A stretch of 64,000 bases of DNA from NCBI GenBank assembly GCA_002482885.1, contig DLGW01000010.1, forward strand, positions 1 through 64,000, given 5' to 3'. Every line of letters begins with the position of its first letter. Position 1 is the first letter of the stretch. The DNA is from Flavobacteriaceae bacterium UBA7684. Lineage in GTDB: Bacteria > Bacteroidota > Bacteroidia > Flavobacteriales > Flavobacteriaceae. The notes under the pieces are model-generated. The model made no database searches. It saw only the letters and a list, made by a program, of their open reading frames with translations, and was not told where the DNA came from. Shown here one piece after another: positions 1 to 7,734 of this stretch. A program made the translations under genes and the position numbers.

Positions 1-30
1 GCAATGAAAAAAAGAAAGAAGAAGTTTTTC

Positions 31-126
31 GCGTTAAGGATTGCAGTGAAAATCCTTTTAAGCAAGCCCTGCTTTTGGCTTGCTTAAAAGATTGTAACGA
101 AAAGCCTGACCCGAAGGGAAACGCCC
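31..126. repeat. Structured intergenic repeat, family A copy 1
   Basis: Copy 1 of a family also present at 39049-39149, 47075-47160 and 51935-52035. It opens with GCGTT and closes with AACGC, which can pair. Inside is a perfect 14-bp stem, 55-68 with 77-90, closed by an 8-nt loop. A short CCCGAAGGG hairpin lies near the 3' end. The conserved flanks of the main stem are GTGAAAATC on the left and ATTGTAACGAA on the right. No coding sequence covers it. Whether it acts as DNA or as RNA cannot be told from this window. Confidence 0.75.
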
Positions 127-194
127 TTATGATTATTTTATTTTCAAAAAACTATTTAATGGCTTTTGTGCTAGAAAGAAGATTTTTACGAATA

Positions 195-220
195 CTGGAT
201 TCCGCTATCGCGGCATCCAG
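195..220. repeat. Short hairpin in the 5' intergenic region
   Basis: CTGGAT (195-200) pairs with ATCCAG (215-220), and CCGC (202-205) with GCGG (210-213) around a TATC loop. The only break is the T201/C214 mismatch. It has no T-tract, so it does not look like a terminator. Together with the family A repeat and the terminator at 246-289 it accounts for most of the non-coding first 300 bases, where no gene is visible. Confidence 0.5.
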
Positions 221-245
221 CAAAGCTCCGCTTTGAAAATGCCAT

Positions 246-289
246 AAAACAAAAAAAACGCTCAAGTACACTTGGCGTTTTTTTGTTTT
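246..289 (-). terminator. Rho-independent terminator downstream of tRNA-Arg
   Basis: CGC-t-CAAG (259-266) pairs with CTTG-GCG (271-277) around a TACA loop with one bulged base. It is flanked by an A-rich run on the left and a T-rich run on the right, so it can work in both directions. It lies just past the 3' end of the leftward recQ-fmt-tRNA unit. Confidence 0.75.
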
Positions 290-302
290 AAGCATTTATT
301 CG

Positions 303-376
303 TGACCTCGACTGGATTCAAACCAGTAACCTTCTGAGCCGTAATCAGATGCGCTATTCAGTTGCGCCACGAGGCC
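303..376 (-). tRNA. tRNA-Arg (anticodon ACG)
   Basis: The reverse complement folds into a normal cloverleaf. The acceptor arm GGCCTCG pairs with CGAGGTC through one G-U pair. The anticodon stem TCTGA/TCAGA encloses the loop TTACGGC, giving anticodon ACG, which is read as ICG after deamination and serves CGU/CGC/CGA codons. The T-arm contains GGTTTGAATCC with the usual TTCGA-like core altered to TTGAA. The discriminator is A and CCA is not encoded. It follows fmt on the same strand, so it may be co-transcribed with recQ-fmt. Confidence 0.93.
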
Positions 377-408
377 TTATTTTCGGGTGCAAATATACCC
401 GTTTTTGT

Positions 409-1353
409 TTAATACGCAAGGGCATTTTCCGAAAATTGAACGCCATTGAGTAAATCTTTCGTGGGCATTCTTTTTTTTCCGGGAAATTGAATGTTTTTAA
501 TATTTATAAACCCATCATTTACAGCTACTTTAAGGGTGTTTTTATCGGTAATGATGGTGCCCGAAGACAAGTTGTGGTTTTCTGTAATGACTTCAGATTC
601 GTAAATTTTTACATTCCATTCCTGCTCTTGGTCTTTGATAAAACACCAAGCGGCTGGGTAAGGTGATAGCCCTCGGATTTGATTATGAATGGTTTTGGCG
701 TTTTGTTGCCAATTGATTTTGCAATTGTCTTTGTTGAGTTTGTAGGCGGTTTTTAAATCGGCGTTTTCGGGTTGTTGTACGGTTTGTACTTGTTGACTAG
801 CGATTAACTCTAAGGTTTTGATTACGGTTTGTCCGCCCATTTCCATCAATCGATCGTGTAAGGAACCTGCATTTTCGTTTTCGGAAATTGGGGTTTTGTC
901 TTGTAAAATAATTTCGCCCGTATCAATTTTGTCGTCTATAAAAAAGGTGCTTACGCCTGTTTCGGTTTCTCCATTGATGATTGCCCAATTGATGGGAGCT
1001 GCGCCACGGTATTGTGGTAAAAGTGAGGCGTGTAAATTAAAAGTGCCTAGCTCTGGCATTTGCCAAACTGGTTTAGGTAACATTCTAAAGGCTACAATGA
1101 CAAATAAATTAGCATTTAGGTTTTTTAATTCTTGTAAAAAGGTTTCGTCTTTTAAATTGGTGGGTTGTAAAATGGGTAATCCTTTTTCTTGCGCCAAGAG
1201 TTTTACCTCCGATTCGTGCAATTTTTGTCCTCGACCAGCGGGTTTGTCGGCAACGGTAACTACGCCTGCTACTTCGTACTGAGCGTTTAATATTTGTGTT
1301 AAAATTCCCGCTGCAAAATCGGGCGTTCCCATAAATACAATTCTTAATTTCAT
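409..1353 (-). CDS. fmt: Methionyl-tRNA formyltransferase
   Basis: A cytoplasmic enzyme of 314 residues that transfers a formyl group from 10-formyl-tetrahydrofolate to the methionine on initiator tRNA. The N-terminus MKLRIVFMGTPDFA is the family's standard opening. The formyltransferase core carries the family motif around SLLPQYRGAAPI (about residues 109-120) with catalytic Asn and His nearby, followed by an FDDKIDTGEI-type loop. The C-terminal OB-like domain, with SPYPAAW, completes a full-length protein. It overlaps the end of recQ by 4 bases and is probably translationally coupled to it. Confidence 0.96.
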   Translation of the reverse strand: MKLRIVFMGTPDFAAGILTQILNAQYEVAGVVTVADKPAGRGQKLHESEVKLLAQEKGLPILQPTNLKDETFLQELKNLNANLFVIVAFRMLPKPVWQMPELGTFNLHASLLPQYRGAAPINWAIINGETETGVSTFFIDDKIDTGEIILQDKTPISENENAGSLHDRLMEMGGQTVIKTLELIASQQVQTVQQPENADLKTAYKLNKDNCKINWQQNAKTIHNQIRGLSPYPAAWCFIKDQEQEWNVKIYESEVITENHNLSSGTIITDKNTLKVAVNDGFINIKNIQFPGKKRMPTKDLLNGVQFSENALAY

Positions 1354-3266
1354 GCTACTAAATAATATTTGTTGGCTTGGTTTAAGCTTATTTTTTCTTG
1401 TTGTAATAATTCTCGGATGGCTTGTATGATGATAGTTTCTTTTTCATCCAACAACAGCGAAATATCTTTGGAACTTAAAGCGCCTTGTTGTAATAATCCG
1501 ATAATTTTTTCGGTGGTATTAAGTCCTTGATTTTGTTGTTTTAAACAGTTGGAACAAATGCCACAATTTTCTTTTTTTTCTTGCCCAAAGTAACGCAATA
1601 AAAGCAGATTTCTACAGGTTTTTTCGTCTTTTACATAGGCTACAAAATCATTGATGCGTTGAATTTTTAGTTTGTTTTGGGTTTCTAAATAGGGGGCAAT
1701 TCGGTTAATGGTGTATTCGTCTTCGCGGATGTTTACCATTCTAAAGCGAATGTCTGCCGATTCGGGTAAATAATTTACAATTTGTTGGTTGTGTAGTTCT
1801 TGTAAAATTTGATGTACTTGTGGGGTATTGGTGGCGGATTTCTGTCCGATTTTATACAAGTTAATCGGGGTTAAGGCTTCGTATAATCCAGCATAATTGC
1901 GAATCATGCTTAATAAAACTTCGGTGGTTTTTCCGCTATATTTTTGAATCAAATTCATCATTTCCTGTGGGGAAATTAAAATTTGTAATTGGGTTTTAGC
2001 GGCAAAATCAGGCGATAGTTCAATTAAATGTTGGCGGTCTAAAAATTGTAAACTATTTACGGCTTTCAATAAATGGAAATCATACTTTTTACAAAAGGCT
2101 TCCATTTTAAAATCAAACACTTGATTTTCGCCTTCTCCGTACGGAATTTGCAAATAGGAACACAATTTTTTATAAAATTCTAGCAGGAATCTTTTATCGG
2201 GTAATTGTTCAGGAACTAATTTTTCGGCCTTGGTTAGGTCAAAATCACTGTATAGAATTACCGCGTGGGCAGGGGCACCATTTCGCCCTGCTCTGCCAGA
2301 CTCTTGATAATAATCTTCTATGTTTTCTGGAAAATCCAAATGAATAATGCTTTGCACGCTGGCTTTGTCTATCCCCATCCCAAAGGCGTTGGTGGCAACC
2401 ATAACCTGAGCTTCGTCTTGCATCCAAAGACGCATGTTTTCTGTTTTTTCGCTATTGCTTAAACCTGCATGATAGTAGGTGCTTTTAAAGCCCAGTTGCG
2501 TTAAATGTTGGCTCCACTCGGCGCATTTTTTACGATTGCGTAAATATATAATCGACGACAAAGTGTTTTTAGTTAAAATCTTTTGCACATAATGCAGTTT
2601 GTCATCGGTTTTAAATACAGAATAGGCAATGTTTTTGCGCTCAAAAGAATCGGTAAAAAAACGCACATCGGTAAGGTTCAATACCGATAAAATGTCTTGC
2701 TGAACGGCAGTGGTTGCCGTAGCGGTAAATGCCGCCACAGGAACTTTTGGAAAAAGCGTAATAAGTTGATTTACATTTAAATAGGCGGGTCTAAAGTCGT
2801 GTCCCCATTGCGAAATACAATGGGCTTCGTCTAACACAATTAACGAAACGGGTACTCTTTTAAGCAGATTTTGCATCCATTCCGACGATAATCTTTCCGG
2901 AGATAAATACAACAATTGAAAGTGTCCGTATTGACAATTATCTATGATTTCGGTAATCTCGGTTTTGCTAATGCCTCCAGAAATTTCTACCGCTTTAACG
3001 CCTCTTTTTTTCAGTTGTTGTACTTGATCTTTCATTAAAGCGACCAGCGGAGAAATCACTAAAGTAGTTCCTGTTTTACACAAGGCAGGAATTTGATAAC
3101 AAATGGATTTTCCGCCCCCAGTGGGTAGGGTTACAAAGGCATTTTTGTTGGCGATAAGATGATTAATGATTTGTTCTTGAATACCTTTAAAATGACTAAA
3201 ACCCCATACGGACTGTAAAATAGCCAAAGGTGAAGGGGAGTTTTCGGATGTATTAGGTGTAATCAT
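1350..3266 (-). CDS. recQ: RecQ-family ATP-dependent DNA helicase
   Basis: A 3'-5' SF2 DNA helicase of 638 residues acting in recombination and repair. Motif I is TLPTGGGKS (about residues 46-54), motif II is VLDEAHCISQWGHDFRP, motif III is AFTATAT, and motif VI is YYQESGRAGRNG. The zinc site is made of Cys551, Cys568, Cys571 and Cys574. In E. coli RecQ these cysteines follow the helicase core directly; here about 180 residues of winged-helix-like sequence lie between them. There is no recognisable HRDC domain. This is the second, HRDC-less RecQ type that I associate with Bacteroidota. It is first in a recQ-fmt-tRNA unit. Confidence 0.93.
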   Translation of the reverse strand: MITPNTSENSPSPLAILQSVWGFSHFKGIQEQIINHLIANKNAFVTLPTGGGKSICYQIPALCKTGTTLVISPLVALMKDQVQQLKKRGVKAVEISGGISKTEITEIIDNCQYGHFQLLYLSPERLSSEWMQNLLKRVPVSLIVLDEAHCISQWGHDFRPAYLNVNQLITLFPKVPVAAFTATATTAVQQDILSVLNLTDVRFFTDSFERKNIAYSVFKTDDKLHYVQKILTKNTLSSIIYLRNRKKCAEWSQHLTQLGFKSTYYHAGLSNSEKTENMRLWMQDEAQVMVATNAFGMGIDKASVQSIIHLDFPENIEDYYQESGRAGRNGAPAHAVILYSDFDLTKAEKLVPEQLPDKRFLLEFYKKLCSYLQIPYGEGENQVFDFKMEAFCKKYDFHLLKAVNSLQFLDRQHLIELSPDFAAKTQLQILISPQEMMNLIQKYSGKTTEVLLSMIRNYAGLYEALTPINLYKIGQKSATNTPQVHQILQELHNQQIVNYLPESADIRFRMVNIREDEYTINRIAPYLETQNKLKIQRINDFVAYVKDEKTCRNLLLLRYFGQEKKENCGICSNCLKQQNQGLNTTEKIIGLLQQGALSSKDISLLLDEKETIIIQAIRELLQQEKISLNQANKYYLVA

Positions 3267-3365
3267 GAAAAAAAATCATAAATCTTAAGCACAAAGAAAA
3301 AGATATTATTGCGAATAGGCTTAATTTTTTTACTTTTACCTCATTCTCCAAAAACATTTGATGAT

Positions 3366-3373
3366 TAAGTTTG
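3366..3373 (+). promoter_or_regulatory. Predicted -7 box TAAGTTTG
   Basis: It matches the Bacteroidota consensus TAnnTTTG exactly and lies 50 bases before the DUF493 gene. No convincing -33 TTG was found at normal spacing. Its last two bases overlap the palindrome at 3372-3389. Confidence 0.45.
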
Positions 3374-3389
3374 AAATAATATTATTTCA
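3372..3389. promoter_or_regulatory. 18-bp perfect palindrome, possible operator
   Basis: TGAAATAATATTATTTCA is its own reverse complement over 18 bases. It begins at the end of the -7 box, so it would cover the expected transcription start of the DUF493/DUF4290 unit. It could be an operator or a small 5' hairpin in the mRNA. Confidence 0.45.
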
Positions 3390-3423
3390 GTGCTTCACTT
3401 GTGTTTTTGAATTATTATAAATT

Positions 3424-3708
3424 ATGGATAAAAAAACAGAGGAATTTTACATTCGATTAAAAGAGGAGCTTGAACAAAGTACGTCTTGGCCATCGGAATA
3501 TTTATATAAATTTATCATCCCAACAGACCCACAAAAAAAAGAAGAACTGAATAAAGTTTTTGACAATATGGGGGCGGTAATTACTACCAAGGCATCTGCT
3601 AAAGGCAATTACTTTAGTTTTTCCATTCATGTAACTATGGAAAATCCAGATCAAGTCATTGAAAAGTATTTAGAAGTTTCAAAAATAGAAGGAGTAATCT
3701 CCTTATAA
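3424..3708 (+). CDS. DUF493 family protein (YbeD-like)
   Basis: A small cytoplasmic protein of 94 residues with the ferredoxin-like fold of DUF493/YbeD (PF04359). The C-terminal half is the typical part, with KGNYFSFSIHVTMENPDQV followed by the short YLEVSKIEGVISL strand. The fold resembles ACT-type regulatory domains; the molecular role of the family is not established. The gene is 7 bases ahead of the DUF4290 gene on the same strand, an arrangement I recognise from other Flavobacteriaceae. The ATG start at 3424 is the first in frame and needs no revision. Confidence 0.85.
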   Translation: MDKKTEEFYIRLKEELEQSTSWPSEYLYKFIIPTDPQKKEELNKVFDNMGAVITTKASAKGNYFSFSIHVTMENPDQVIEKYLEVSKIEGVISL

Positions 3709-3715
3709 AATCACT

Positions 3716-4390
3716 ATGAACAATCAACAAGAAAGTGTTCAATGTTTGGAATATAATTCCGAGCGCAGCAAATTAATTATTCCCGAATACGGACGTCATT
3801 TACAAAAATTGATTTTTCAAGCGGTAGAAATCAAAGATCGAGTAGAAAGAAACAAAGCCGCAAAATACATTATTGATGTGATGGGAACTTTGAATCCGCA
3901 TTTGCGCGATGTTCCTGAATTTCAGCATAAATTATGGGATCAGATTTTTATCATGTCTGACTTTAAATTAGATGTAGACAGTCCTTTTCCGATTATTACG
4001 CCTGAGTTGTTATCTTCCAGACCCGAAAGATTAAATTACCCACAAAACTTTCCTAAGTATCGTTTTTACGGAAATAACGTAAAGTACATGATTGACGTGG
4101 CTTGCAAATGGGAAGAAGGAGACCTAAAAAATCTATTGGTAAAAACCATTGCCAATACCATGAAAAAAGCTTACTTAACTTGGAACAAAGACACGGTTAA
4201 GGACGAGGTGATTTTGGAACATTTATATGAATTGTCTAAAGGTAAAATAGACATCCGAGAAAGTAACCAAGAATTGGTTTCCTCTAGTAAAGTGATGCAA
4301 ACCCAGCAACAACGTATCCCGTTAAAAAATAATCTTAACAATAAACCCAAGCCCAAACAAAAACCATTTTTTAAGAAGAATAATAATTAG
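3716..4390 (+). CDS. DUF4290 domain-containing protein
   Basis: A Bacteroidota-specific cytoplasmic protein of 224 residues. The DUF4290 part covers about residues 8-185, with the typical opening LEYNSERSKLIIPEYGRHLQKL and conserved Trp and His positions. The last 35 residues are rich in Lys, Gln, Asn and Pro, look disordered and very basic, and would suit nucleic-acid or ribosome contact. No catalytic motif can be seen and the function is unknown. It is in an operon with the DUF493 gene and lies upstream of murA, which suggests but does not prove a housekeeping role. Confidence 0.85.
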   Translation: MNNQQESVQCLEYNSERSKLIIPEYGRHLQKLIFQAVEIKDRVERNKAAKYIIDVMGTLNPHLRDVPEFQHKLWDQIFIMSDFKLDVDSPFPIITPELLSSRPERLNYPQNFPKYRFYGNNVKYMIDVACKWEEGDLKNLLVKTIANTMKKAYLTWNKDTVKDEVILEHLYELSKGKIDIRESNQELVSSSKVMQTQQQRIPLKNNLNNKPKPKQKPFFKKNNN

Positions 4391-4498
4391 TCTAAAAGTC
4401 CAAAGTTGAAAAGTCGAAAGTCTTTTTAATTTGAAAATGTTTTATAGGGTTATTCATAAAAATGACTAATCATTATATGTAATATGAGATTAAATAAT

Positions 4499-4527
4499 TC
4501 ACAATTCATAACTCACAATTCATAATT
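4499..4527. repeat. 14-bp tandem repeat, two units
   Basis: Two adjacent units of about CACAATTCATAACT. They are the reverse-complement relatives of the 14-bp units at 14866-14893 and 50173-50200 (GGTGAATTATGAAT). The array lies just before murA, where no clear -7 box was found. Confidence 0.6.
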
Positions 4528-4532
4528 AATAT

Positions 4533-5843
4533 ATGGCTGTTTTTAAAATCACAGGAGGTGTTCAATTAAAAGGAGAAGTTCAACCACAAGGAGCTAAAAA
4601 CGAAGCGTTACAGGTTTTATGTCCTGTATTATTGACTTCAGAAAAAGTAACCGTAAACAACATTCCTGATATTATTGACGTGAATAAATTGATAACTCTT
4701 TTGGGCAATTTAGGCGTTAAAATTAAAAAGAATGGTAAGGGTTCTTATACTTTTCAGGCCGATGAGGTAAATGTAGATTATTTAAAAACAGATGCATTTA
4801 AACAAGAAGGCGGTTCATTAAGAGGTTCTATTATGATTGTTGGGCCGTTATTGGCTCGTTTTGGTAGAGGATACATTCCAAAGCCAGGAGGAGATAAAAT
4901 CGGACGTCGCCGTTTAGATACCCATTTTGAAGGATTCATCAATTTAGGCGCAAAATTTAGATATGAAAGAGAAGACCATTTTTACGGCGTTGAAAACGAA
5001 GGCCGTTTAAAAGGGGCATATATGTTGTTGGATGAAGCTTCGGTAACCGGAACAGCAAATATTGTTATGGCTGCTGTTTTAGCGGAAGGAACAACCACGA
5101 TTTACAATGCCGCTTGCGAACCTTATTTGCAACAGTTGTGCAAAATGTTAAACTCTATGGGTGCTAAAATCACAGGAGTAGGGTCTAATTTATTAACCAT
5201 AGAAGGGGTTGAAAAATTAGGTGGATGCGAGCACACTATTTTACCTGATATGATTGAAATTGGTAGCTGGATAGGTTTAGCAGCCATGACTCGTAGTGAA
5301 ATCACCATTAAAAATGTAAGTTGGAATAATTTAGGAATCATCCCATCGGTATTCCGTAAATTAGGAATCACAGTGGAAAGACAGGGCGATGATATTTACA
5401 TTCCTGCACACACCAAAGGATACACCGTTAAAACCGATATTGACGGTTCTATTTTAACTGTTGCCGATGCACCTTGGCCAGGATTCACACCCGATTTATT
5501 AAGTATCGTTTTAGTAGTGGCTACACAAGCCGATGGTGATGTATTGATTCATCAAAAAATGTTTGAAAGCCGTTTATTCTTCGTGGATAAATTGATTGAT
5601 ATGGGCGCCAAAATTATGTTGTGTGATCCGCACCGTGCGGTAGTTATGGGGCATAATTTCCGTTCAAAATTAAAAGCAACCACGATGACCTCACCAGATA
5701 TTAGAGCAGGTATTTCCTTATTAATTGCGGCATTATCTGCCAAAGGTACCAGTGTAATTCAAAACATTGAGCAAATCGACAGAGGTTACGAAAACATTGA
5801 TGAAAGATTAAGAGCCTTAGGCGCTAAAATCGAAAGAATATAA
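4533..5843 (+). CDS. murA: UDP-N-acetylglucosamine 1-carboxyvinyltransferase
   Basis: The enzyme that transfers enolpyruvate from PEP to UDP-GlcNAc, the first committed step of peptidoglycan synthesis in the cytoplasm. It has 436 residues, normal for the family, and two EPSP-synthase-like domains. The N-terminal GGVQLKGEV...GAKNEAL holds the conserved Lys22-Asn23 pair. In the active-site loop RFGRGYIPKPGGDKIGRR the position that is the catalytic Cys115 in E. coli is Asp121 (codon 4893-4895). The C115D exchange is known from Mycobacterium and Chlamydia and makes the enzyme insensitive to fosfomycin. A terminator follows. Confidence 0.96.
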   Translation: MAVFKITGGVQLKGEVQPQGAKNEALQVLCPVLLTSEKVTVNNIPDIIDVNKLITLLGNLGVKIKKNGKGSYTFQADEVNVDYLKTDAFKQEGGSLRGSIMIVGPLLARFGRGYIPKPGGDKIGRRRLDTHFEGFINLGAKFRYEREDHFYGVENEGRLKGAYMLLDEASVTGTANIVMAAVLAEGTTTIYNAACEPYLQQLCKMLNSMGAKITGVGSNLLTIEGVEKLGGCEHTILPDMIEIGSWIGLAAMTRSEITIKNVSWNNLGIIPSVFRKLGITVERQGDDIYIPAHTKGYTVKTDIDGSILTVADAPWPGFTPDLLSIVLVVATQADGDVLIHQKMFESRLFFVDKLIDMGAKIMLCDPHRAVVMGHNFRSKLKATTMTSPDIRAGISLLIAALSAKGTSVIQNIEQIDRGYENIDERLRALGAKIERI

Positions 5844-5866
5844 TTTTAGATAAATAAATGCATTCC

Positions 5867-5898
5867 GAAAAAGCGATAGAAATATTGCTTTTTCTGTT
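5867..5898 (+). terminator. Rho-independent terminator after murA
   Basis: A 12-bp stem, 5867-5878 with 5883-5894, contains one G-U pair and is closed by a GAAA tetraloop. T-rich sequence follows. It separates murA from the HAD gene. Confidence 0.75.
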
Positions 5899-5916
5899 TT
5901 ATACACCAAGCTTGTT

Positions 5917-6579
5917 ATGATAAAAACAGTAATATTTGATATGGATGGGGTAATTGTGGATACCGAACCTGTACACCATTATGCGTATCATCAGCACTTT
6001 AAACAATTAGGCATTGATATCAGTCCTGAAATGTATGCTACCTTTACCGGAAATTCTACTAAAAATGTATATCAACGCATTAAAGATACTTTTGGATTGC
6101 CACACGAGGTACAAGAATTAGTACAGGGCAAACGCGATTTATTCAATCAAGCATTTGATACCAAAGAAGATTTAGATTTATTAGCAGGTGTGCGTAATTT
6201 AATCGAGGATTTACATCAAAACAATGTGGAATTGATTTTAGCGACTTCATCGGCTAAAGTAACCATCAACCGAATTTTTACTCGTTTTGAATTGTTTCCT
6301 TATTTCAGCCATATTGTTAGTGGTGAAGATTTTCCTAAAAGTAAACCTGATCCGTCTATTTTTATTCATGCAGCTTCGTTGTCTGATGCGCCTAAAGAAA
6401 ATTGTGTAGTCATCGAAGACAGTACCAACGGAATTAAAGCCGCTAAATCCGCAGGCTTGTATTGTTTTGGGTATGATAGCGAAAATTCTAAACTACAAGA
6501 TTTAAGCTTGGCAGATAATATTATCAAACATTTTGATGAGGTAAATTATCAAGAATTGGTGAGTCGGTTTCGGGGGTAG
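5917..6579 (+). CDS. HAD-family hydrolase, beta-phosphoglucomutase-like
   Basis: A cytoplasmic phosphatase or phosphomutase of the haloacid dehalogenase superfamily with 220 residues. Motif I is FDMDGVIVDTEP, with nucleophile Asp8 and acid/base Asp10. The helical cap follows at about residues 17-85. Motif II is ATSSAK, motif III is the Lys in SKPDPSIF, and motif IV is VIEDSTNGIKAA. The VDTEP form and the cap type place it with the beta-phosphoglucomutase and sugar-phosphatase subgroup, but the substrate cannot be read from the sequence. It stands alone between a terminator and the promoter of the kinase gene. Confidence 0.9.
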   Translation: MIKTVIFDMDGVIVDTEPVHHYAYHQHFKQLGIDISPEMYATFTGNSTKNVYQRIKDTFGLPHEVQELVQGKRDLFNQAFDTKEDLDLLAGVRNLIEDLHQNNVELILATSSAKVTINRIFTRFELFPYFSHIVSGEDFPKSKPDPSIFIHAASLSDAPKENCVVIEDSTNGIKAAKSAGLYCFGYDSENSKLQDLSLADNIIKHFDEVNYQELVSRFRG

Positions 6580-6628
6580 AATTCGTTTAATCGTAAAAAT
6601 CTTTATAAAAAATTTACACCAACTGTAA

Positions 6629-6636
6629 TAACTTTG
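6629..6636 (+). promoter_or_regulatory. Predicted -7 box TAACTTTG
   Basis: An exact TAnnTTTG match 18 bases before the ATG at 6655. The last three bases, TTG at 6634, open the longest reading frame but are better explained as promoter. This decides the start of the downstream kinase. Confidence 0.65.
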
Positions 6637-6654
6637 AAGATTATTACAGAACCA

Positions 6655-7734
6655 ATGGTTTTTAACTTTCGAAGAATTCCGTTTTTATTTCAATATACAA
6701 TCACCTTATTGTTAATTGTAACCAGTTCGGTTTTGTGTTATTTAACTACCGATATCATTGGTTATAAAGCAGTCGCTTTGATTTTATTAGTGGTAGTATC
6801 GCTTTTGGCGATGTTGTTTGATATCTTACCCGTTTTGTTGGCAGCGCTGTTAAGTGCCTTAATTTGGAATTTCTTTTTTATACCGCCCACCTTTACTTTT
6901 CATATTACCGATGGGGAAGACGCCTTATTGTTTTTGCTCTATTTTTTGATTGCTTCGGTAAATGCAGTTTTAACGGTTAAAATCAGAATTGCCGAAAAAA
7001 AAGCTCGAGATAAAGAAGAAAAAGAAAACACCATTAAGTTATATGACACGCTATTGAACTCTCTGTCACATGAATTACGCACGCCCATAGCGGCCATTTT
7101 AGGAGCAGTAGAAATTTTAAAAGAAAAGAATGTTAATGTTTCTGAAGATGTAAAAAACGAATTACTTTCCGAGATAGATATTGCGGGTAATCGTTTAAAT
7201 AGGCAAGTAGAAAATTTACTAAACATGAGCCGATTAGAAACAGGCATGTTAAAGCTAAATTTAGATTGGTGTGATTTGAATGAATTGATGTATTCAATAA
7301 TTCAAAAAAATACTCTTCAAACCCAAACCCATCAATTTGAATTTACCGAAAATGAGACTTTACCTTTAGTGAAAATTGATGCGGGTTTGGTCAGACAATC
7401 CATATACAACATACTTTATAATGCAGTACAGTACACCCCTAAAGGCAGTGTAATTAAAATTGCAATTGCTATTCAGGATGAAAAAGGCATTATTACGATT
7501 TCGGATAATGGTAAAGGTTTTCCCGAAGATGAGATTCCTTTTTTGTTCGATAAATTTTATCGTTTGCCCCACACTCAATCGGGTGGAACAGGTTTAGGAC
7601 TATCTATAACCAAGGGTTTTGTAGAAGCGCACGGAGGCACGATTACAGCCGACAATGCTCCTTTGGGTGGGGCTGTTTTTACGATTTCAATTCCTATGGA
7701 AACCACTTTTATAAACAATCTTAAAAATGAATAA
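6655..7734 (+). CDS. KdpD-like sensor histidine kinase, short form
   Basis: A membrane histidine kinase of about 359 residues. Four closely spaced membrane segments (about residues 5-110) form a DUF4118 domain like the one in KdpD. A coiled linker rich in Lys and Glu leads to the H-box SHELRTPIAAILG, then the N-box YNILYNAVQYTP, G1 DNGKGFP and G2 GTGLGLSITKG. The large N-terminal cytoplasmic KdpD/Usp domain and the GAF domain of classical KdpD are missing. The frame also opens at a TTG at 6634, but that codon lies in the -7 promoter box. The gene overlaps the regulator gene by 8 bases. Confidence 0.88.
   Translation: MVFNFRRIPFLFQYTITLLLIVTSSVLCYLTTDIIGYKAVALILLVVVSLLAMLFDILPVLLAALLSALIWNFFFIPPTFTFHITDGEDALLFLLYFLIASVNAVLTVKIRIAEKKARDKEEKENTIKLYDTLLNSLSHELRTPIAAILGAVEILKEKNVNVSEDVKNELLSEIDIAGNRLNRQVENLLNMSRLETGMLKLNLDWCDLNELMYSIIQKNTLQTQTHQFEFTENETLPLVKIDAGLVRQSIYNILYNAVQYTPKGSVIKIAIAIQDEKGIITISDNGKGFPEDEIPFLFDKFYRLPHTQSGGTGLGLSITKGFVEAHGGTITADNAPLGGAVFTISIPMETTFINNLKNE

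Noticed and set aside
818..1282. Long frame of 154 codons opposite fmt
   Set aside because: It lies wholly antisense to a certain gene, and the translation is Ser/Cys/Pro-rich in the manner of a shadow frame.
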